From the NCBI RefSeq assembly GCF_016908015.1, contig NZ_JAFBDB010000003.1, forward strand, positions 186,001-250,000: DNA of 64,000 nt, written 5' to 3'. Position numbers and translations under genes: made by a program. Source of the stretch: Clostridium pascui (GTDB lineage: Bacteria; Bacillota; Clostridia; Clostridiales; Clostridiaceae). The notes beneath the pieces were generated by a model. That model made no database searches. It was not told the DNA's origin and saw only the letters and a program-made list of their open reading frames with translations. This document shows positions 1 through 6,905 of the stretch, piece by piece (position 1 is the stretch's first letter; the number at the start of each line of letters is the position of its first letter).

Positions 1-332
1 TTTATAGTCTTTCCTTCAACAATTACAGTTAAATCAAATCCACCTGACATTAAATAGCAAGATTTAACCTCTGGAAATCTATATATTCTTTCTGCTACTT
101 TATCAAATCCTTCTCCTCTTTGCGGAGTAACTTTTACCTCTATCAGCGCTATAACACTGTCTTTACTTGTTTGATCCCAATTAATTAAAGCAGTATATCC
201 TACAATAACATTATCCTTTTCGTACTTCTTTATAGCTTCTCTTACCTCTTGAGTAGTTTTACCTGTCATCACTGCTATCTCTTCTTCGTTATATTTACTA
301 TTTTTCTCTAGAATCTCAAGAATTTCTTCCAT
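1..332 (-). CDS. Lrp/AsnC-family transcriptional regulator (3' end outside window)
   Basis: Reading the minus strand from an ATG at 332 gives an open frame that runs off the left edge; about 110 codons are visible. The N-terminus is a short winged helix-turn-helix (residues about 1-45, starting MEEILEILEKN). An AsnC/RAM ligand-binding domain follows, with the typical stretch FPEVKSCYLMSGGFDLTVIV near residues 88-107. A clear ribosome binding site (GGAGGAAG) lies 8 bases upstream. Lrp-family proteins bind amino acids and act as local or global regulators. In clostridia this short type often precedes an aminotransferase gene, which would lie outside the window. The gene sits behind a T-box leader, so its expression is expected to depend on tRNA charging. 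The family call is firm; the ligand and targets are unknown. Confidence 0.9.
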   Translation of the reverse strand, partial: MEEILEILEKNSKYNEEEIAVMTGKTTQEVREAIKKYEKDNVIVGYTALINWDQTSKDSVIALIEVKVTPQRGEGFDKVAERIYRFPEVKSCYLMSGGFDLTVIVEGKTI

Positions 333-361
333 AATACTTCTTCCTCCAATCTAATAAAAAA

Positions 362-658
362 TAAAAAAGTCCTCCATCCCATAAAGGGACGAAAGACTTT
401 TCGCGGTACCACCCTAGTTAGTGCTATAAAGCACTCCCTCAATTGGAATAAAAAATTCCAATCCTCTGTAACGTGAGGAAACGTCTGTCTCTATTGTAGG
501 AATTAAATAGCCAATTCCCCTTTCTCGATAAGAAACTCGAGGGCTGCTTTCAATAAAGCTATATTATCGGGCTTTCACCATCCACCGATTCGCTTTGAAT
601 TTTCACTTTATTTACTGTTCCCTGTCATAGTTTTTAATACATAATAATTTATCCATTT
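362..658 (-). ncRNA. T-box leader riboswitch, probably serine-specific
   Basis: On the minus strand the canonical T-box AGGGTGGTACCGCG lies at 401-414. It is followed by an intrinsic terminator (368-398) made of AAAGTCTTTCGTCC...GGATGGAGGACTTTTTT. Stem I elements are visible upstream: the AGTA turn, a distal loop GGTGGATGGTGAAAGCC, and a specifier-loop sequence TTGAAAGCAGCC. Read with the usual GAA-NNN-R spacing, the specifier is AGC (546-548), a serine codon. GCA (Ala) shifted by one base is the alternative. The leader controls the Lrp/AsnC gene at 1-332 and whatever follows it. The T-box identity is firm; the amino acid is an inference. Confidence 0.9.
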
Positions 659-664
659 TTATAT

Positions 665-692
665 ATTATACTAGAATAATTTTAAAATTCAA
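665..692 (-). promoter_or_regulatory. Sigma-A-type promoter of the T-box leader
   Basis: On the minus strand, -35 TTGAAT (687-692) and -10 TATAAT (665-670) are separated by 16 bases. They lie directly upstream of the T-box stem I, placing the start of transcription near 658. Confidence 0.6.
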
Positions 693-724
693 TATATTTT
701 ATTGTTTTTCTTATAATATAGTTA

Positions 725-1441
725 TTACTGACTTATAGTTATTTCAATTCTTCTATTCTTTTGCTTATTTTCCTCGGTGTTATTAGGTGCAATTGGATGA
801 TATTCTCCATAACCTGAAACCTCAAAACTTTTTGGATTCAATCGTTGGTCACTAGGAAGTTCTTCAGTAAAATATCTAACAACACTTATGGCTCTTGCAG
901 TAGATAGTTCCCAGTTACTTCTGTATTCACTATTACTTATAGGTATATTATCCGTATGCCCTTCTACCTTAATTATTTTATTGTGTTTTCTTAGTACTTT
1001 CCCAAGTCTACTAAGATTATTTTTAGCGTCTTGCTTTAAATCTGCTTGCGCTATATCAAATAAGATCTCATTCTTAAACCTTAAAAGCACGCCTTTATCA
1101 ACTTTTTTTACTTCTACATCCTTTGTTAATCCTCCAGAATCTATAATGTCCTTAACCTCTTTATATATGTGATTCATTTGATCTTCAGCACTTTTAGCAC
1201 TATACACATCTAAATCAGCAATTGAATCGCCTATGGTAGGATTTATGGATCCAGTTTGTAACATTATGCCTATATTATTTAAAGATTCAGCAGCTTGTTT
1301 AAACTTTGCACTATCTATAACAGACATCGAATACAATAAAACAAAAAAACAAAGAAGCAAGGTAACTAAATCTCCATAGGTTGCAAGCCATTCACTGCCG
1401 CCTCCCTCATCCTCATCATCCATATTATAATTGTCTGCCAC
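725..1441 (-). CDS. motB: Flagellar motor stator protein MotB
   Basis: This 238-residue protein has the MotB layout: a short acidic N-terminus, one membrane helix (about 22-41), a plug/linker, and a C-terminal OmpA-like peptidoglycan-binding domain (about 125-236). The ion-channel aspartate is Asp24 in WLATYGDLVT, matching Asp32 of E. coli MotB. The OmpA domain shows LFDIAQADL, VEGHTDNIP and the closing NRRIEI motif. With MotA it forms the stator ring that turns ion flow into torque. The start is GTG at 1441, preceded by AAGGAGGAAG; the nearby ATG inside the ribosome site is out of frame. It lies 25 bases downstream of motA, so the two form an operon. Coupling ion (H+ or Na+) cannot be decided here. 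Confidence 0.95.
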   Translation of the reverse strand: MADNYNMDDEDEGGGSEWLATYGDLVTLLLCFFVLLYSMSVIDSAKFKQAAESLNNIGIMLQTGSINPTIGDSIADLDVYSAKSAEDQMNHIYKEVKDIIDSGGLTKDVEVKKVDKGVLLRFKNEILFDIAQADLKQDAKNNLSRLGKVLRKHNKIIKVEGHTDNIPISNSEYRSNWELSTARAISVVRYFTEELPSDQRLNPKSFEVSGYGEYHPIAPNNTEENKQKNRRIEITISQ

Positions 1442-1466
1442 CGCTCTCTTCCTCCTTCATATTATT

Positions 1467-2252
1467 TTATTCTTCTACCCTTTGACTTGTTGATTGCAAC
1501 TGATTAATAGTTTCCTCATCTAAAAACGAAAGCATTCTTTCCTTTAAATTATTTGGATTTTCTCCCGCTTGAATACCTAATAAGCCTTCTATAATCATTT
1601 CCTTTTGATAAACTTCTTCAGAGGTTTTAGCCTTTAACTTCTTAGACATTGGCATAAAAACTACATTTGCTATGAACGATCCATAAAGTGTTGTAATTAA
1701 AGCAATTGACATCTGAGGCCCTATGCTAGACGGATCAGATAATTGCTTAAGCATATTAATAAGCCCTATTAATGTACCAATCATACCAAAGGCAGGTGCT
1801 AGAGCTGCCCCAGTATCAAACATATTTCTATTCTCCTTATGCCTCTCAACTATACCCCTAATTTTCAGTCCTAATACACCCTTTATTGTATCTGGCTCTG
1901 AACCATCAACTATCATCATCATTCCCTTTTTTATAAATGGATCAGAAATACTTTCAACTGTATTTTCTAGCGATAACAATCCTTCTTTTCTGGCTTTTGT
2001 AGACCATTCTATAAAATTCGTAATAAGTTCAACATTATTAAATTTATTTTCCTTAAAAACTATTCTAAATAGCTTTAATAATATTTTAACATTTTTTCCT
2101 TTACTACTCAGTAAAAGCGCACCTATAGTTCCACCTATAGTTATTAGTATAGATGGTATATCCACAAACGTTGTTATTTGTCCACTAGAAAGTATCCCGA
2201 ACAAAATAAATCCAATCGCTAATACTATACCGTAAATTGACATAAAATCCAT
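1467..2252 (-). CDS. motA: Flagellar motor stator protein MotA
   Basis: This 261-residue membrane protein has four predicted helices (about 5-22, 32-50, 148-170 and 182-202) and a large cytoplasmic loop, as in MotA/PomA. Charged residues that contact the rotor protein FliG are recognisable in KARKEGLLSLE (Arg88, Glu96). The conserved prolines lie at 153 and 201. The start is ATG with GGAGG upstream. It is the first gene of a motA-motB pair. No other flagellar gene is in the window, so the stator is encoded away from the flagellar operon, as is common in clostridia. Confidence 0.95.
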   Translation of the reverse strand: MDFMSIYGIVLAIGFILFGILSSGQITTFVDIPSILITIGGTIGALLLSSKGKNVKILLKLFRIVFKENKFNNVELITNFIEWSTKARKEGLLSLENTVESISDPFIKKGMMMIVDGSEPDTIKGVLGLKIRGIVERHKENRNMFDTGAALAPAFGMIGTLIGLINMLKQLSDPSSIGPQMSIALITTLYGSFIANVVFMPMSKKLKAKTSEEVYQKEMIIEGLLGIQAGENPNNLKERMLSFLDEETINQLQSTSQRVEE

Positions 2253-2689
2253 TATTATTTCCTCCGTCTCCTTATTAAGATATTTTTATTACATGATACA
2301 TTTTTTGTCATATTATATTAATAATATTTTACATTGTTTTGATAATAATTGAAAGCAATTTTGTTAAATTTTCGGCATTTTTTGTCTTTTAATGAAGAAA
2401 TGTAAAATATTATGACATTAAACAGACCAAGCACTCATTATACTTGGTCCATATATATTATTCTTTATTATTCGGTTATCATCTTAAATTCTTTAAATAT
2501 ATTATCAAGTCTTACTTAATCTTCTTATTTAATGTATATATTACATAATTAAAAAGTTTTTGTTTATGCTAGTTAGAAATACATTGATTATCATTAGTAT
2601 TAACTATAAAATATAAGTTAGAACTTACCTTTATAGGTACCAAATAACAAGTTCATTATAAATAATACCTAAAACTAAGGGGGATAAAA
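2253..2689. promoter_or_regulatory. Divergent intergenic region between motA and the chemotaxis transducer
   Basis: These 437 AT-rich bases hold the 5' regions of motAB (leftward) and the transducer (rightward). An inverted repeat gaccaag...cttggtc lies at 2425-2431/2443-2449. On the minus strand GCCGAAAA (2369-2376) resembles the sigma-D -10 element GCCGATAA. However, the nearest TAAA is only 11 bases away instead of about 15, so it is a weak candidate. No ORF with a ribosome site was found. Confidence 0.35.
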
Positions 2690-3670
2690 ATGATTAGAAA
2701 AAACAAATTAATTAACGATGAGCTAATCTCTTCTACTCAATTAAATGAGATAAAGGAAAAAGAAGCTCAATTTCGTACTGAAACTATTGAATTTATAGAA
2801 TCAATAAATGACTTATTAAAAACAACTGTAGACAAGCATGAAATAGTTAATAATCAACATACCGTATTAACTGAACTTACAGATAATATAAAAGTACATA
2901 TGAGTAAAATTTCAAATTTAACTGACCTTACAAATAACTCTACAGATAATCTATTTGTAGAAAGCAATAAACTTATAAAAATTACAGAAGATACAGTTCA
3001 GAAGTCAAACGAAGGAAAGATGGCCATTGAAGAAATGGATACTATAATTAAATCTCTAGAAAGCGAAAATGCTAACAATACCCGTAGCATTAATGAGTTA
3101 GCTGAAAGCTTTAATAAAGTCAATGAAGTTGTTCAATTAATAACAAGTATTGCAAGTCAAACTAACCTTTTAGCATTAAATGCATCAATAGAAGCTGCTA
3201 GAGCTGGGGAACAAGGCAAGGGATTTGCAGTGGTAGCTGGAGAAGTAAAGAAATTAGCTGAGATAACTAGAAAGAGTACAAAGGATATATCTGACTTAAT
3301 ACATGGAATTCAAAACGAAACAAAAAAAGTATTAATTAATTCTGATAAATCTAACTCGGTTATTTCAAAGGGAGTTAAAGCCTCAAGTGATGCCATAGAA
3401 AAGGTAGAAAAAAGCTTATCTACTATAGCTCAAGTTGAAGAAAAAGTAATACAAGTTATGAATATTGTATCTGCTCAAAAAGATCATATTGAAACTATGA
3501 CTAAAGAAATACAAAATGTTGATACCATCCTAAAAACTACCACCGACTCAATAATTGACCACATAGAAGAAGCCAGCTTAGTCGATAATCAACTTCATAA
3601 AACAGGAGTTGAACTTGACTCTTATAGTCAAAAACTTATTCAAGAAAATAAATTTAATATCAAAGAATAG
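2690..3670 (+). CDS. Soluble methyl-accepting chemotaxis-type transducer
   Basis: This 326-residue protein consists mainly of a coiled-coil signalling domain. The hairpin tip that binds CheA/CheW spans about residues 148-190 and contains [20 protein letters not shown] and [13 protein letters not shown]. No membrane helix, signal peptide or periplasmic sensor is present, so it is cytoplasmic. The N-terminal 60 residues have no recognisable sensory domain and also look helical. The start ATG follows GGGGGAT. It is divergent from motAB and ends at a strong hairpin terminator. A role in chemotaxis is likely from the tip motif and the motAB neighbourhood. The signal it senses is unknown. Confidence 0.9.
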   Translation: MIRKNKLINDELISSTQLNEIKEKEAQFRTETIEFIESINDLLKTTVDKHEIVNNQHTVLTELTDNIKVHMSKISNLTDLTNNSTDNLFVESNKLIKITEDTVQKSNEGKMAIEEMDTIIKSLESENANNTRSINELAESFNKVNEVVQLITSIASQTNLLALNASIEAARAGEQGKGFAVVAGEVKKLAEITRKSTKDISDLIHGIQNETKKVLINSDKSNSVISKGVKASSDAIEKVEKSLSTIAQVEEKVIQVMNIVSAQKDHIETMTKEIQNVDTILKTTTDSIIDHIEEASLVDNQLHKTGVELDSYSQKLIQENKFNIKE

Positions 3671-3701
3671 AAATAAAATTATGGATTTCCTCGCACATTT
3701 C

Positions 3702-3737
3702 AAAAACCACGTCGTATATAACTTCAACGTGGTTTTT
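3702..3737 (+). terminator. Rho-independent terminator after the transducer gene
   Basis: Perfect 11-base inverted repeat (aaaaaccacgt 3702-3712, acgtggttttt 3727-3737) with a U-rich 3' arm, 31 bases after the stop codon. Confidence 0.85.
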
Positions 3738-3837
3738 AATTATTCATTACTGAATGTTATTTTTCTTTTGTATTTCAGTATTCATTTAGTTGCTCCTAAT
3801 ATATTTACAAAAATTAATATTTAATCAATATAAAATA

Positions 3838-4018
3838 TTAGATTTTATTAAGCTTGGCAAAGGTTTTATTACCAATATTAAGGCTCTTATACATATCTCT
3901 ACTCTATTATATAGAATAAATGATGATTAGAATAATAAATTTATTAATAAATGGTATGCACAAAATCTTAGCGGAATGGATAAGATGAGCAATCAAGTAA
4001 TAGATATAGATTTTTAAT
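3838..4018 (+). pseudogene. Possible decayed 3' end of an unrecognised gene
   Basis: In one plus-strand frame the translation reads like real protein across an internal TAG (3928-3930). It runs LDFIKLGKGFITNIKALIHI... up to RINDD, stop, then NNKFINKWYAQNLSGM...DIDF and a TAA. No start codon with a ribosome site is present upstream. The aromatic- and charge-balanced composition differs from the surrounding AT-rich spacer. I could not assign a family. It may be the relic of a gene once downstream of the transducer, or chance. Confidence 0.3.
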
Positions 4019-4049
4019 AAAAGCCCGGTTGCTCACAGCGATCCTTTAT

Positions 4050-4277
4050 TTATTTATTTATTGTTTTACTAATTATATCTATCCTTGAATTTCCTAAAAC
4101 GCTAGATATCTTTACAGACATTACACCATCCTTATAAATTCTATCTTCATTAGCGTTAATAAGCTTTATTAACTTTTCTTCAAATGCATCCTGCTCAATT
4201 AATCCTTCCAAGTAGGAATCTACCAAATCCTTTATACATGTTGCTAATTCTCTTGGGTTTTTATAAGTTAGTCTCAT
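4050..4277 (-). CDS. Small conserved clostridial protein (TIGR04540-like)
   Basis: This 75-residue acidic/basic mixed protein has no membrane segment. It starts MRLTYKNPRELATCIKDLVD and contains ANEDRIYKDGVMSVKISSVLG. That pattern matches my recollection of a small clostridial family (TIGR04540) of unknown function; this was not checked by search. The start ATG is preceded by AAAGGAG at good spacing. It stands alone between the gene relic and ddh. No function is proposed. Confidence 0.7.
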   Translation of the reverse strand: MRLTYKNPRELATCIKDLVDSYLEGLIEQDAFEEKLIKLINANEDRIYKDGVMSVKISSVLGNSRIDIISKTINK

Positions 4278-4413
4278 AGTTAAACTCCTTTAATCTTATA
4301 TGTTTTTTTAATATTATAACATTATTTGAATATTTAAATGCTGAAAATTTACTCATATAATCTCAAAAACTTATTTTTAAAAGAATTGGCATAATTAAGT
4401 CCTATAAATTCAC

Positions 4414-4445
4414 AAAGAACACCAATACTATTATTGGTGTTCTTT
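4414..4445 (-). terminator. Terminator downstream of ddh
   Basis: Perfect 14-base stem (4414-4427 with 4432-4445) and a 4-base loop, with U-rich flanks on both strands, about 35 bases past the ddh stop. It probably ends ddh and may also block plus-strand readthrough. Confidence 0.8.
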
Positions 4446-4478
4446 TAACTTATATATTACACTTGCCTTCAATCTATA

Positions 4479-5456
4479 CTACAACAATTCTTTTCTTAAT
4501 TGTTCTCCTGATTTTGGTGATAAGTATGAAAATGGAATATCTAATACTGTACGTGCTCCTGATTGGCCTTCCTTGGACATTCTGTAAGCTGCTCTTGCAT
4601 AAGCTACTAATACACTAGAAGTAAACTCTGGATTACTTCCAAGTTCTAAACTAAGCTCCATTCTCTGCTTAGTATCCTCTCCAGTTACACCTGTACGAAT
4701 AACAAATCCACCGTGAGGTATACCGCTATGATTTTTCTTTAAATCTTCTTCAGTTATAAAATTCACTGTAGTATTATAATCTGAGAAATAATTTGGCATA
4801 TTTTTAATTTCATTTTTAATTAGCTCTAAATCAGCACCTTCCTCAGGCACTACATAACAAACTCTTTCATGTTTTTCTCTTGTTGAAAATTCAGGATTTT
4901 CTCCTGTACGAACTCTTTCAATAGCAGATTGAACAGGTATAGTATATTGAATACCATCCTTAACACCAGCTACTCTCCTTATTGCATCTGAATGACCTTG
5001 ACTTACTCCCTTGCCCCAGAAAGTATAGTCTTTTCCAACTGGAAGTATTGATTGGCCTAAAAGTCGACTTAGTGAAAATACTCCTGGATCCCAGCCAACG
5101 GATATAAGTCCAATAGTACCAGCTCTTTTTGTTACTTCATCTAACCTATTAAAATATTCTGGTATTCTAGCATGAGTATCAAAGCTATCTACGGTGTTAA
5201 ATGTTGCTGCAATCTCTGGAGCCTGCTCTGGTAAATCTGTTGCAGATCCTCCACAAAGAATCATAACATCAATTTTGTCCTTGTAACTTTCCATTTCTGA
5301 AATATGTACCATTTTTGAATTTGACTGCAATTTATCAGGATTTCTTCTTGTAAAAATAGCCTCTAATTCAAAATCTGGATTTTGTTTTAAAGATAATTCT
5401 ACACCTTTCCCAAGGTTTCCATAACCTACAATACCTATTCTAATCTTATTATCCAT
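4479..5456 (-). CDS. ddh: meso-Diaminopimelate D-dehydrogenase
   Basis: It catalyses the one-step reductive amination of tetrahydrodipicolinate to meso-diaminopimelate with NADPH, bypassing the acyl branch of lysine/peptidoglycan precursor synthesis. The protein (325 residues from this start) opens with the Rossmann signature IRIGIVGYGNLGKGVE. It carries the family segments FTRRNPDKL, ILCGGSATDLPEQ, DSFDTHARIPEY, SVGWDPGVFSLSR and a C-terminal HGGFVIRTG. ATG 5456 matches the family N-terminus. An in-frame TTG at 5474 lies 9 bases from a strong AGGAGGGG and could be used instead. Between the two starts a 5-base-pair hairpin (5464-5480) could bring the ribosome site within about 10 bases of ATG 5456. 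It is a single-gene unit with its own terminator. Confidence 0.93.
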   Translation of the reverse strand: MDNKIRIGIVGYGNLGKGVELSLKQNPDFELEAIFTRRNPDKLQSNSKMVHISEMESYKDKIDVMILCGGSATDLPEQAPEIAATFNTVDSFDTHARIPEYFNRLDEVTKRAGTIGLISVGWDPGVFSLSRLLGQSILPVGKDYTFWGKGVSQGHSDAIRRVAGVKDGIQYTIPVQSAIERVRTGENPEFSTREKHERVCYVVPEEGADLELIKNEIKNMPNYFSDYNTTVNFITEEDLKKNHSGIPHGGFVIRTGVTGEDTKQRMELSLELGSNPEFTSSVLVAYARAAYRMSKEGQSGARTVLDIPFSYLSPKSGEQLRKELL

Positions 5457-5534
5457 ATTATACCTGGCATGCAAAGCCAGTCGCCCCTCCTTTATGTATC
5501 TATTAAAAATTTAATAAAGATTTAATACTTTACC

Positions 5535-5554
5535 TTGTGGTAATTTTATCACAA
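5535..5554 (-). promoter_or_regulatory. Inverted repeat in the ddh upstream region
   Basis: TTGTG-N10-CACAA forms a 20-base partly symmetric site about 80 bases upstream of the ddh start, in an otherwise AT-rich stretch. It may be an operator; no regulator is identified. Confidence 0.25.
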
Positions 5555-5630
5555 TTGTTTTTGTTTTACTATATTTTTGATTTAAAATTTTCCTATGATA
5601 ACTTTTTATAAATCCTGTTTAACCGTTAAA

Positions 5631-6506
5631 CTATATTACTTCCTCATCTTCCATCATCTTTTCTTGTCTAAGCTGTCCACATCCACCCTTGATATCTTTC
5701 CCAAAATTATGGAATATCTCGCAATCTATTTTATTTTTTAGTTTATTATAAAAGTTTATTACATCACTTTCTTGTGGAGCAATCAGTCCTTCTATATTAT
5801 TATCATTATACGCTGAAATTATAAGTTTTAGGGGCTTATCTTCCAACAGCATCTCTAATCTTTTTACATCCTCGTCAGTATCATTTATACCTTTAAATAT
5901 CATATATCTTATTCTGGTCTTTATCTTGAATGTTTCTGCATATTCAACTGCTGCTTCAATTATAGAATTTATATCATATTTCATGGTAACTGGCATTATA
6001 TTTTTACGTGTATCATTTGATGATGCATGTAATGATAAATTAAGTCTAATCTTAATATCACTGTCTTTAAAATCATTTATCAATCTGCGGATTCTCGGCG
6101 CTAAACCTACTGTTGCAATTTCAAAACTGCTTATTTTATACTTGTTATATATGTTAATTATGGCATCTCTTACATTGTCATAATTCATAAAAGGTTCACC
6201 CATTCCTGCAAAAACAACTGCATCTATTGGCAATAGCTTCGCTTCTTTGCAGTAATCAACACAAACACCTACCTGTTCAGTTATTTCAAGTGAGGTAAGA
6301 TTTCTTACCAAGCCTTGTTTTCCTGTTGCGCAGAAAAAGCATCCCTGGCTACAACCCACTTGAGAAGAGACACATACTGTACTATGGTAAGTAAGTTTTA
6401 ATTCTTTATCATACATATATAAAGTTTCAATAGTGTTACCATCTTTCATTCTTAATAAATATTTTACAGAATTGTCACAGCCTACAAGCTTTTTAATAAC
6501 TTTCAT
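5631..6506 (-). CDS. RlmN-like radical SAM methyltransferase, N-terminally short, B12-riboswitch controlled
   Basis: This 291-residue protein belongs to the RlmN/Cfr family, which methylates an RNA adenine by radical SAM chemistry. The [4Fe-4S]-binding CxxxCxxC is Cys52/56/59 (VGCSQGCFFCATG). GMGEP at 101-105 binds SAM. Both catalytic cysteines are present: Cys45 (TVCVSSQ) and Cys276 (GGCGQLR), equivalent to Cys118 and Cys355 of E. coli RlmN. Typical RlmN proteins are about 340-350 residues; this one lacks most of the N-terminal accessory domain, so its substrate may differ from A2503/A37. The start ATG 6506 follows GAGGTG. It lies behind a cobalamin riboswitch and terminator as a single gene. 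Family call is firm; the substrate is unknown. Confidence 0.85.
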   Translation of the reverse strand: MKVIKKLVGCDNSVKYLLRMKDGNTIETLYMYDKELKLTYHSTVCVSSQVGCSQGCFFCATGKQGLVRNLTSLEITEQVGVCVDYCKEAKLLPIDAVVFAGMGEPFMNYDNVRDAIINIYNKYKISSFEIATVGLAPRIRRLINDFKDSDIKIRLNLSLHASSNDTRKNIMPVTMKYDINSIIEAAVEYAETFKIKTRIRYMIFKGINDTDEDVKRLEMLLEDKPLKLIISAYNDNNIEGLIAPQESDVINFYNKLKNKIDCEIFHNFGKDIKGGCGQLRQEKMMEDEEVI

Positions 6507-6543
6507 ATTCATCACCTCATTAAATATTTTAGACAAAAAGAAA

Positions 6544-6581
6544 AAAATTCTTGAATACAAATATTTGTATTCAAGAATTTT
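6544..6581 (-). terminator. Expression-platform terminator of the cobalamin riboswitch
   Basis: An 18-base perfect stem with a 2-base loop on the minus strand is followed by TTTTTTTCTTTTT. It lies between the riboswitch aptamer and the RlmN-like start codon, so ligand binding would be expected to switch transcription off. Confidence 0.85.
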
Positions 6582-6627
6582 GCCATCATTCTTAATATAG
6601 CCTCTTAAATCTAAGATGCAATAATGA

Positions 6628-6790
6628 AAAAGGCAGGTCTCCTGGCTTACGGGCTAACGATACTTTTTCCTTCCCGGTGTAACCCAGTGGATTATAAAAG
6701 TTCTACCGTTTACAGTGGTGGGACCGCTGAGGCTTATACCTCATTCCCTATTCTCCCTTTCGGGCACCTTTTTACATGTTTTATATTGTT
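6628..6790 (-). ncRNA. Cobalamin (B12) riboswitch
   Basis: The minus strand carries the conserved core in order: AGGTGCC, GAAAGGGA, ATAGGGAATGAGGT, AAGCCTCAGCGG, CCCACCACTGTAAACGG, CCACTGGGTTACACCGGGAAGG, and the 3' B12 box AGCCAGGAGACCTGCC (6632-6647). It is oriented towards the RlmN-like gene at 5631-6506, and an intrinsic terminator lies between them. Expression of that gene should fall when B12 coenzyme is plentiful. Confidence 0.95.
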
Positions 6791-6820
6791 ATTTCATACC
6801 ATACATTAATTACATAAGAT

Positions 6821-6849
6821 ATTATAACTTATAGTGCTTAATTTTGCAA
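6821..6849 (-). promoter_or_regulatory. Promoter of the cobalamin riboswitch transcript
   Basis: On the minus strand, -35 TTGCAA (6844-6849) and -10 TATAAT (6821-6826) are 17 bases apart, immediately upstream of the aptamer. Confidence 0.65.
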
Positions 6850-6905
6850 CTTGCAATATAAATGGATAAAATTAAATATACTATTTTTCAAGTAGGTATG
6901 CCTTA

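Noticed and set aside
1723-2235. 170-codon plus-strand frame
   Set aside because: It is antisense to motA and has no ribosome site or recognisable motif.
2369-2376. Sigma-D promoter for motAB
   Set aside because: The -10-like GCCGAAAA is present, but no TAAA element lies at the required distance, so it is not listed as a promoter.
3609-3824. 71-codon plus-strand frame at the transducer 3' end
   Set aside because: It overlaps the transducer gene in another frame and reads through a strong terminator.
6624-6809. 61-codon open frame on the plus strand
   Set aside because: It is the complement of the cobalamin riboswitch, not a gene.
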